Shown piece after piece: positions 7,222 to 13,274 of a stretch of DNA of 36,782 nt; the stretch's first letter is position 1; each line of letters starts with the position of its first letter. The notes beneath the pieces are model-generated. The model was not told the origin of the DNA, did not search any database, and worked only from the letters and a program-made list of their open reading frames with translations. Made by a program: the position numbers and the translations under genes. Source of the stretch: Rhodospirillales bacterium (GTDB lineage: Bacteria > Pseudomonadota > Alphaproteobacteria > CACIAM-22H2); contig JAEUKX010000032.1 in assembly GCA_016794025.1 (NCBI GenBank), forward strand, positions 1 to 36,782, written 5' to 3'.

Positions 7222-8321
7222 TGTCCGATTGCCCTCCTCAGCAATGTGTCGGCAGCTCGCAACTCTTCACCGAGCGCAGCCTCGGCAGCATTCCGCGGTG
7301 GCGCGCCCGTGCTATTTACCAAGTCTAGAGCGCGGTCAACTGAACTGGCTGCTGCAAGCTTCTCCGCGGCAAGGTCACCGAGAACGATCGGATGGCGAGC
7401 GGCAAGCGCCTGCCCCCGACATTGCTCCCAGAGGCCGCAATGCTCCTTACAGGATGGTCGATAGTGGTTTGGCACCGACCTCAGCACGGCGGGATTGTCG
7501 AGGCTGACACCGTGCGGAAGCATCGCGTCGAGTTCGTCAAGATTGGTGGGCGCATCAGCAATCGCGCGAAGGACCGAGTCAATTTCTCCTTTGATTGATT
7601 GACGATGTAGCGTCGGCAGAAACAGGCCCGTGACACGCAGAACAAGGTCAGCCTCGGCTACCGCCAGATGTTCTGAATTGGTCACGGCGAGCTGGTCAAG
7701 AATTTGACGAAGCCCGATCACGCCGACAGCGGCTTGACGGCAGGCACTCCGGATATCGGATTGATCTGTCTTCCCACCGCGGTCTGGATAGGACTTGATT
7801 TCGCCGACGCGGTAAAATGCTTCACCGTCTGCGGCAACAAGATAGTCAGGCTCGATCGGATGCGACACACCGACGAGAGAAACCGTCAGGCGCGGTTTGA
7901 TGATGAGATTGGGTGCAAGTGGATCGCCTCGCAATTTCGCCTCGAGCGCCCTGCGTGTTTCCCTTTCGCGTCGGCGTCGCGCAGCAGCCCCGGAGCCCGG
8001 CGCAAGCTCTCCGATATCCGCGACCTTGGCTTCAGCCACAGTCAGGTGCCTCTGGTCACGGTAGAGAGCCAAAAGGTTTGCCGCGCCGTTCTTGATCAGT
8101 TGGCGCTCGAAACGCTGGCCGAGTGTCAGGGCGAACGGCGATTGGCCTTCGCGATCAACGCCTCCGAGGATTTTTACTGCGGTCGCAGGCTTGATACCGA
8201 CGATAGTTAGAGCGCGCAGCCGCAGACAGTCAGGATTGCGTGCAACCCGTTCGATCCCGCGGGCACCAGGCTCCTCAGGGGCAAGCGTGCCACGCAAACG
8301 GATGATTCGCGGGTCCATCAT
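7218..8321 (-). CDS. Cas4/RecB-like PD-(D/E)XK nuclease with Fe-S cysteines, second gene of operon
   Basis: This is a 367-residue predicted DNA exonuclease or endonuclease. The catalytic core is IEPDY (P158, D159) followed by GEIKS (E174-I-K176), a clean PD-(D/E)XK pattern. The helix after it (about 187-208, QSDIRSACRQAAVGVIGL) fits the RecB-type fourth motif. Cysteines are placed as in Cas4/AddB Fe-S nucleases: C32 near the N-terminus and C291, C295 and C301 (CKEHCGLWEQC) near the C-terminus, enough to bind one [4Fe-4S] cluster. No CRISPR array or other cas gene is present, so this is not a CRISPR adaptation protein. It overlaps both neighbouring genes by 4 bp. With the SF1 helicase downstream it forms a helicase-nuclease pair resembling the functional halves of AddAB or Dna2, here on separate polypeptides. 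Confidence 0.8.
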   Translation of the reverse strand: MMDPRIIRLRGTLAPEEPGARGIERVARNPDCLRLRALTIVGIKPATAVKILGGVDREGQSPFALTLGQRFERQLIKNGAANLLALYRDQRHLTVAEAKVADIGELAPGSGAAARRRRERETRRALEAKLRGDPLAPNLIIKPRLTVSLVGVSHPIEPDYLVAADGEAFYRVGEIKSYPDRGGKTDQSDIRSACRQAAVGVIGLRQILDQLAVTNSEHLAVAEADLVLRVTGLFLPTLHRQSIKGEIDSVLRAIADAPTNLDELDAMLPHGVSLDNPAVLRSVPNHYRPSCKEHCGLWEQCRGQALAARHPIVLGDLAAEKLAAASSVDRALDLVNSTGAPPRNAAEAALGEELRAADTLLRRAIGQ

Positions 8322-9187
8322 GCGCCCGCCCTTTCGCTGTGTGCGCCACCGTCAATCACGGTGGGCAGACCCCATAGCTTTTGCTGATCCGCATAGCGGC
8401 TCAGCCGCGCAGCAGCTTGCGCGCGCTCGGCTACATCCGCAGCTTCGATTACAGCAAGTTCGGCCTCTATAACGTTGCGGATCGTTTTCGGATTGGTAGC
8501 TTCTCCCGTCATCAGCGCGCCGGGGACGCCACGTGCATAGCGCAACAACAGCGACTCGATAGCGCTCGCTTGTGGCGCGCTTGCAGCCTGCATTCGTTCA
8601 AATCGGGCGAGAAAGGCCAGCGTAGTGTGAAGATGAATGACCCGAAGGCTTCTTGCTCCGAGCAGACGACGATCAAGTGACCAAGCGGAACTGGTCAATA
8701 GGCGTGAAACTTGATTGAGGCGTGCCGTATTCAAGGCAGGCACGATCCACGCTGGTCGAGCATGTATGTCACGGCGAGCCGCACGCTCTTCGTCACGACG
8801 CAAGCTGGCGAATCGAGATGCGCCGGGATCGATTCCGGTCGTGGCCTGACTGAACTCGCTGATCGTCGAAGGCGCAAGCGGAACTCCGATCTCATCGAGG
8901 ATGTCCAACACCAACTCGCGTAGCGTCTTGCCGGTTGCCCGTGCACGTGGCCGCGCACTGACGGCGTGCGTTTCGTTCTGGGCATAGCGCAAGTCATCTG
9001 TTAGGCGCTGCATTTCAGACGAGAGGCGATGCAACTGCTTTTGGATGACTGCCTGTTCGGCGGTGTCGGCTTTCGCCAATGCCTCATTGAATCCGTTCAG
9101 GAGCTGCTGCTGCTGCTCAACAACCTGGGTCAGTCGACGCTGAATGTCGGTCACGTTCTGGATCATGGCGCGACCATAACACTCCAC
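8318..9187 (-). CDS. Coiled-coil protein, first gene of defence-type operon
   Basis: This 289-residue protein has no family I can name. Residues from about 10 to 75 form a strong coiled coil (IQRRLTQVVEQQQQLLNGF, QLHRLSSEMQRLTDDLRYAQNE). Next come a basic linker (SARPRARATGK) and a region that may be a small winged-helix-like fold (TLRELVLDILDEIGVPLAPSTISEF). The rest is helical and alanine-rich. The start is uncertain. GTG 9187 has a GGA six bases upstream, while ATG 9166 (MIQNVTDIQRR) begins nearer the coiled coil but lacks a well-spaced Shine-Dalgarno. Its stop overlaps the nuclease start (ATGATG). It lies 94 bp after the methyltransferase gene, with an AT-rich motif between that also occurs before the Fic gene. 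A role in oligomerisation or DNA recognition is inference. Confidence 0.75.
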   Translation of the reverse strand: MECYGRAMIQNVTDIQRRLTQVVEQQQQLLNGFNEALAKADTAEQAVIQKQLHRLSSEMQRLTDDLRYAQNETHAVSARPRARATGKTLRELVLDILDEIGVPLAPSTISEFSQATTGIDPGASRFASLRRDEERAARRDIHARPAWIVPALNTARLNQVSRLLTSSAWSLDRRLLGARSLRVIHLHTTLAFLARFERMQAASAPQASAIESLLLRYARGVPGALMTGEATNPKTIRNVIEAELAVIEAADVAERAQAAARLSRYADQQKLWGLPTVIDGGAHSERAGA

Positions 9188-9263
9188 GTTATTCCATGCA
9201 ATACCATGTTTTGAAATAGGTAGCCGGCAGCTTCAATTCGTCTGCCGCCCTGCTAAATATTGT

Positions 9264-9279
9264 TATATATCAATATATT
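9264..9279 (-). promoter_or_regulatory. 16-bp AT-rich motif upstream of four-gene operon (copy 1)
   Basis: The plus strand reads TATATATCAATATATT, identical over 16 bp to 11920-11935 upstream of the Fic gene. It lies 76 bp upstream of the GTG at 9187, and the Fic copy lies 69 bp upstream of its GTG. Same orientation and similar spacing suggest a shared operator or promoter element. The surrounding sequence is unusually AT-rich for the window. Confidence 0.5.
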
Positions 9280-9281
9280 AA

Positions 9282-10628
9282 TCAAGTTTTGTCAAAACAC
9301 AGGACTGCCTCTAACGCGCCGGCGGGCCGCTCATAAATTCGGGAATGGGGATTAATGCCTGACATTGATCGCTTCAACGGGAAATCACAACGTCGACGCA
9401 AGCGAAGCCCGGCATTCGCAGCCATCTCGATCGTCATAGTGGGTAAGTCGTTGTGAATCTCCTTATAGAAGGAGTCCTGAACCACAAGGACAGCCGCTCC
9501 TTGCGTCTTCAGCGCCCCGGAAATATTCGCAAGCGCTGCAGCCATTTTGTCGAAATAGTCGAGGTGGGTCTTCAGGTAATACCCATCAGACGCCTTGGAT
9601 GGGTGAGCCTTTAGTTTTTCAAGAAACCGCGCACACGTATTGCCCCACGTAGGCTGAATAGCAATTTTGTGATCGGGGACGCGCGTCGACCCAATCATCT
9701 TGCGACCAAGATCCTCCATCCTCAAATTTAAGAGTGGATGAAGCAAGGCGAGTTCGATGCGAGTCGCGGCGCTATAGTCTATCCGTGTACAGTACGGAGG
9801 CGACGTTAGAACGAAGTCGATACTCGAAGCGGGCAGCACAGTTTTCGTTGAATCTGCAACACGCAATGTAACGGCGCCATACTCAATTTTCCGCGCATCG
9901 CATTCGGATAACGTTGTCGCCATGCTCTTGAGGTTAGCATGCAGAGTCGAGAGGATTTTCTCGTGACTCGCAGTTATCCGATTCTCGCCGCGCTTTGGCT
10001 TGCGTAGCCATGTTGGATTTGTCGATCGATAACGCCCTGTCAGGTGTCGACAAACCGAAAACAGTGCAACATAAAAGGTTGCTGCTAAGCCGGAGATATT
10101 CTCTAGTTTGGGTCCACCAGGCGTTACAGTGCGATCACCGATCAGGTGAACACGAATACGACGCTCAATCTCTCTGATAAAGATTGCGGTTGGTCGATAG
10201 AACCATCCGAGAAGAGGATCATCGTCACTTACTAATTTATCATCACCTCGAACGGTCTTTAGCATTTCCCGTGCGAGTGATTCGATGCTGTCAGCCTCCG
10301 ATGGAGGCAGAAGCCTCGCTCGCGCGATGATAAGCATAATTGGATTGAGATCGATTCCTTGCGAAGCTAATCCAAGCTGTGATGCGGAGAATGTTGTGGT
10401 TCCGCTTCCATTCCACGGATCGAGGATGACCGCAGTTTGATTTAGACGCGCACTCTTCAATATCTCGCGCGCGAAGTTCTCGGGATAACCGGCATAGTAT
10501 GGGAAAAAGGCGTGCCACCCCTGTTGCACTGCGGCGGTTCGCTTTGGTGATTGAATAACCAAATCGTCAAAGACGATTGATTTTTGCTTTGCTATGTCTG
10601 ACTTTTTTCTTTGGTTGTTTGTACTCAT
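9282..10628 (-). CDS. DNA methyltransferase (TSPPY motif, N4-cytosine type likely)
   Basis: This 448-residue AdoMet-dependent DNA modification enzyme has motif I DPWNGSGTT (70-78) near the N-terminus and the catalytic motif IV TSPPY (275-279) far downstream, followed by RIDYSAATRIELALLHPL. TSPPY is most often seen in N4-cytosine methyltransferases, although N6-adenine is possible. The order I then IV, with about 200 residues between (138-270) probably carrying the target-recognition region, is that of an unpermuted arrangement. I chose ATG 10628 (MSTNNQRKK). The open frame continues to 10862 but overlaps the Fic gene and its translation is low-complexity Arg/Ser. It starts 25 bp after the Fic stop and lies upstream of the nuclease operon. 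No dedicated restriction endonuclease gene is seen, so it may mark self DNA for the helicase-nuclease set or may act alone. Confidence 0.85.
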   Translation of the reverse strand: MSTNNQRKKSDIAKQKSIVFDDLVIQSPKRTAAVQQGWHAFFPYYAGYPENFAREILKSARLNQTAVILDPWNGSGTTTFSASQLGLASQGIDLNPIMLIIARARLLPPSEADSIESLAREMLKTVRGDDKLVSDDDPLLGWFYRPTAIFIREIERRIRVHLIGDRTVTPGGPKLENISGLAATFYVALFSVCRHLTGRYRSTNPTWLRKPKRGENRITASHEKILSTLHANLKSMATTLSECDARKIEYGAVTLRVADSTKTVLPASSIDFVLTSPPYCTRIDYSAATRIELALLHPLLNLRMEDLGRKMIGSTRVPDHKIAIQPTWGNTCARFLEKLKAHPSKASDGYYLKTHLDYFDKMAAALANISGALKTQGAAVLVVQDSFYKEIHNDLPTMTIEMAANAGLRLRRRCDFPLKRSMSGINPHSRIYERPAGALEAVLCFDKT

Positions 10629-10653
10629 ATGAGCGTTCCCAGATTTTCTCGCG

Positions 10654-11850
10654 TTATGCCGTTCTTTCCGGAAACAGCCCCGGCATCCATCGCGAGGCAA
10701 GTGCCGCTGGGAATGCGAGGCGTAGCGGCGCACGCGTGCTCTCGGACGTGACCACGTTCTGATCAATGAGCGCGGAGACAACACGGCGTGCATGGCGCTC
10801 ACCGGTGCCAACAATGGCGGCGACGTCACCGCGCGGAAGCTCGCCTCGGTAAAGCAGCACATCGAGGATATTGTTGGCCTTAGGCGGTAGCTTATCGAGA
10901 CGCACCTCCTCTTCAGCCCATGTGAGAATGCGCGTACGGAGCTGGTTGGGCTGCATGAGCCCTTCCATAAATTTCACCTGATCAAGGCAGACGGTCAGGA
11001 AGAATTTTGTGAAGGTAGCAAGGTTTTCTTCGCTCAAGTTGCCGCGTCCATCGAGATCATTGCGGCGTGGCTGGTCGCAAGCGGCGAGATGGCCCTTGTA
11101 TTCAGTGACGTAGCGCGCGAGGCCGCGCGCTATTGACCAAACTGCGCCGGTGTCGAGCGCCTCCAGAAGCGTGGCATGCGAAACGAGACGCGCGACGCGA
11201 CCGTTACCATCGAGGAACGGGTGTATCCACGCGAGGCGGTGATGCGCCGCCGCCGTGGTGATGATGGTTTCGGTTTTACCGAGGTTTGCGTAAACTTCCT
11301 CGTAGCGCTTGAGGAAGCGCTGCACGGCCGGCGCGCTGACGGGTATGTGCTGGCCAACCTGTACGTCATGATGTCGGAGCTCACCAGGGGCGACTCTAAT
11401 CTTCTCCTTAGTCGCGGGATCTTCGACCCACAGCAAATCTTCGGGCAACTGCTCGCAAAAGCGTCGATGGATTTCCGTAATGGATTCAGTCGTCGTAGCG
11501 GGATTTTTGAGCCCACCCATATCAATCCAGCGCTGGACGGTGATATGGGCCTTGGCTTCAAGCTGGAGGTCGCGCTTCTTGGCGTCCTTGCTGTAATTGC
11601 CCTTGAGCGCGTGCTCGATATCGATTGGGTGCGTGTCGTGACCTTCGATCAAGTTGCTGTAATAGCAATTCATCGCCCGCACAAGATCGGCAAGCGAGTT
11701 GAGCAAACTGTTGGGTAAAGCGCGCCGGAATCCCGCGCTCTTCTGTGCCAGCTCGACAGCAAGATCTGTCAGTTCGGGGCGGTGCTTGGAGTTGCTGCCG
11801 ATCAGCAATGGCTCCATCAGGGCAACGTCTTCACATCGATCCTTGACCAC
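10654..11850 (-). CDS. Fic-domain protein, class II-type, with C-terminal winged helix
   Basis: This is a 398-residue predicted AMP-transferase (or related nucleotidyl transferase) that modifies hydroxyl side chains of target proteins. The complete Fic motif HPFLDGNGRVAR is at residues 210-221, with catalytic His210. An N-terminal autoinhibitory motif of the (S/T)xxxE(G/N) form is present as SNLIEG (65-70), making this a class II Fic with built-in inhibition, so no separate antitoxin is required. About 330-390 is a probable winged helix (VAAIVGTGERHARRVVSALI), as in Fic proteins that bind their own promoters. The start is GTG 11850, preceded by GGCGGA; ATG 11817 is an alternative. It is the first gene of the minus-strand series leading to the methyltransferase 25 bp downstream. 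Fic genes are common in defence islands. Its target here is unknown. Confidence 0.85.
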   Translation of the reverse strand: MVKDRCEDVALMEPLLIGSNSKHRPELTDLAVELAQKSAGFRRALPNSLLNSLADLVRAMNCYYSNLIEGHDTHPIDIEHALKGNYSKDAKKRDLQLEAKAHITVQRWIDMGGLKNPATTTESITEIHRRFCEQLPEDLLWVEDPATKEKIRVAPGELRHHDVQVGQHIPVSAPAVQRFLKRYEEVYANLGKTETIITTAAAHHRLAWIHPFLDGNGRVARLVSHATLLEALDTGAVWSIARGLARYVTEYKGHLAACDQPRRNDLDGRGNLSEENLATFTKFFLTVCLDQVKFMEGLMQPNQLRTRILTWAEEEVRLDKLPPKANNILDVLLYRGELPRGDVAAIVGTGERHARRVVSALIDQNVVTSESTRAPLRLAFPAALASRWMPGLFPERTA

Positions 11851-11868
11851 TTTTATGTCCGCCTTTAT

Positions 11869-12006
11869 AGCCGGTTCTAGGTCCGGTTTCTTGTCCGGCC
11901 TATTATTACGATAATTTAATATATATCAATATATTGGTGTTATTCAATTCGAATATATGGCCGCTTGAAAGTCCGGTTCTAGGTCCGGTTCTAGGTCCGG
12001 TTCTAG
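11869..12006. repeat. 12-bp direct repeats (GTCCGGTTCTAG) upstream of fic
   Basis: Three perfect tandem copies of GTCCGGTTCTAG lie at 11971-12006. Three degenerate copies in 12-bp steps lie at 11869-11904 (agCCGGTTCTAG, GTCCGGTTtctt, GTCCGGcctatt). The two clusters flank an AT-rich block (11905-11960) that holds the 16-bp motif shared with the nuclease operon. The arrangement resembles iterons around an AT-rich region, or a multi-site operator for the Fic-methyltransferase genes. No replication initiator gene is in the window. Confidence 0.65.
11920..11935 (-). promoter_or_regulatory. 16-bp AT-rich motif upstream of fic (copy 2)
   Basis: TATATATCAATATATT is identical to 9264-9279. Directly after it the plus strand reads GGTGT, so 11934-11940 (TTGGTGT) also matches a half-site of the XRE-linked palindromes at 3841-3894. 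On the minus strand a loose promoter can be drawn from TTGATA within the motif to AATAAT about 17 bp downstream. Confidence 0.5.
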
Positions 12007-12322
12007 GCCAAAGCGACGGCCCTGCGCTAACTGCTTTGCATCACTTTCGTTCACCCCTTCGACAATCACTACAACCACTGCCGATACCAAGAGAGCATCG
12101 GCAACCAGACGCCGGCATTATTCGCTACGGCAAGCGTCCTCGCGATGCAACGAGGCGAGATGCTGCAATACCCACGAGGCTTCGCGCCTCGCCCCGTTGC
12201 CACAACCATCAAGACAATTTCAGATAAGGAACAGACTCTACCCTCAACCGGGCGAGTTCAAGGGCACAGGCCAGCGGCGTTATAGAGAGCTTCCCATGAT
12301 ATTTGGGAGCCAGTTGCGGTCG
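12007..12322. other. No gene seen; contains an imperfect long inverted repeat
   Basis: No convincing coding region is present between the repeats upstream of fic and the island end. The inverted repeat CAACGAGGCGAG (12148-12159) / CTCGCCCCGTTG (12188-12199) has one mismatch over 12 bp. A smaller hairpin nests within its right side (CGAGGC 12175-12180 with GCCTCG 12186-12191). No T-run follows, so it is not an obvious terminator. Confidence 0.5.
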
Positions 12323-12346
12323 CTGCGTGGGACTCTGCGTGGGACT
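12323..12346 (+). repeat. Tandem 12-bp repeat CTGCGTGGGACT, candidate integrase arm site
   Basis: Two perfect adjacent copies (12323-12334 and 12335-12346) lie 84 bp inside the island from the tRNA fragment. Tyrosine integrases of tRNA-targeting elements bind short direct repeats called arm sites at about this distance from the crossover core. The role is inferred from position. No integrase gene is in the window. Confidence 0.5.
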
Positions 12347-12429
12347 TTCCGCTTCCGTTCACGGTCGTTTAGGGCGTTTGGCGTTTTTCGACTCTTTGGA
12401 AATCAACACCTTAGCCCACGACGTCCGCA

Positions 12430-12474
12430 CTCCGAAGCTGAAGGTCGCGCGTTCGAGTCGCGCCGGGTGCGCCA
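12430..12474 (+). other. 3' half of tRNA-Arg(CCG): attachment-site scar (island right end)
   Basis: The 45 bases match the 3' half of a tRNA starting at the anticodon loop. They comprise loop CTCCGAA (anticodon CCG), 3' anticodon stem GCTGA, variable AGGTC, T-stem GCGCG, T-loop TTCGAGT, T-stem CGCGC, 3' acceptor strand CGGGTGC, discriminator G and encoded CCA. The 5' partner strands are absent: the bases before the loop (CCGCA) do not pair with GCTGA. The fragment is therefore a duplicated att core, not a gene. Sequence to the left is the lower-G+C island and sequence to the right is ordinary chromosome. The intact tRNA-Arg and the integrase are expected at the other end, outside the window. 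Confidence 0.85.
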
Positions 12475-12504
12475 AGACTTTCCCTCCTGCCGAAAATTCC
12501 GATC

Positions 12505-13206
12505 CTAGAAAGTCTCGACCCAGGGACGCAGCTCGACTTCCCACGTCCAGGCGCTGCGATCCTGTCGGAGCAACGCCAGATAGGCGCGTGCGATCGCATC
12601 GGGATCGAGTAACGAATCCGGCTTGTCGGCGGGAACAGTCCGGACCGCCGACGCGATCCCGCCATCGATCACGAAGTGACCCACATGGATGCCCTGCGGC
12701 GCCAGCTCGCGCGCAAGACTCTGCGCGAGGCCGCGCAGCGCGAATTTGCCCATCGCGAAGGGAGCGGAACGCGCATAGCCCTTCACGCTCGCCGATGCGC
12801 CGGTGAACAGGATTGCGCCGTGGTGCTGCGGCAGCATCCGCCGGGCCGCCGCCTGCGCGACAAGGAACCCGCCATAGGCGCCGGCCGACAAGGCAGCCGC
12901 GACGGCATCGGGATCGAGCGAGCCGATCTCGCCGCGCACGCGGCCGCTGACATTGTAGACGACGACATCGGGCGGGCCGCCCAGTGTCTCTTCCATTTTT
13001 GCGAACAGGGCGTCGACCTGTGCGCGATCGGCGGCATCGCACGTCGCGGCTACGGCACCGGTCTCGCGCGCGAGTTCCGCAAGCCGGCCGGCATCGCGCG
13101 CGGCGATACCCACGCGCATTCCTTCAGCCGTGAAAAGCCGGGCCAGCGAAGCGCCAAGACCGCTTCCCGCTCCCACGATCAGCGCGCGACGATAGTCGGG
13201 CGTCAT
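12505..13206 (-). CDS. SDR-family oxidoreductase with Phe at the catalytic Tyr position
   Basis: This 233-residue short-chain dehydrogenase starts with ATG 13206, with GGAG in the correct region upstream. The open frame upstream to 13356 overlaps the neighbouring gene and was rejected. The Rossmann motif is GAGSGLG (12-18). After the central strand AILFTGAS (131-138) the active-site segment reads PFAMGK, so the usual YxxxK is Phe150-x3-Lys154. Tyr144 lies six residues upstream and does not occupy the catalytic place. It may reduce or oxidise through a different acid, or may bind substrate without classical chemistry. It is the last gene of the minus-strand sugar-acid cluster, 68 bp after the hydroxyacid dehydrogenase, and the first chromosomal gene right of the island. 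Confidence 0.85.
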   Translation of the reverse strand: MTPDYRRALIVGAGSGLGASLARLFTAEGMRVGIAARDAGRLAELARETGAVAATCDAADRAQVDALFAKMEETLGGPPDVVVYNVSGRVRGEIGSLDPDAVAAALSAGAYGGFLVAQAAARRMLPQHHGAILFTGASASVKGYARSAPFAMGKFALRGLAQSLARELAPQGIHVGHFVIDGGIASAVRTVPADKPDSLLDPDAIARAYLALLRQDRSAWTWEVELRPWVETF

Positions 13207-13274
13207 CTCCGTCTCCGTAGCCGTTCGGTTCGATGAAACAGCACCGCGGAACGATGCGCAATCCCGGCCGCGCG

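Noticed and set aside
7218..8321. Cas4-like protein as evidence of CRISPR
   Set aside because: No repeat-spacer array, cas1 or effector gene occurs in the window. The nearby 12-bp repeats have no spacers.
10629..10862. N-terminal extension of the methyltransferase
   Set aside because: It overlaps the Fic coding region and reads as cysteine/arginine-rich sequence. The ATG at 10628 gives a natural start.
11971..12006. Tandem repeats as a CRISPR or coding repeat (VLGPVLGPVLG)
   Set aside because: The units are contiguous 12-mers without spacers. The plus-strand frame through them (11934-12227) has no ribosome site or domain.
12411..12665. Minus-strand frame ending in GATRTRDLQLR
   Set aside because: This peptide is the well-known false translation of the reverse strand of tRNA 3' ends. 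It instead supported the call of a tRNA-Arg fragment at 12430-12474.
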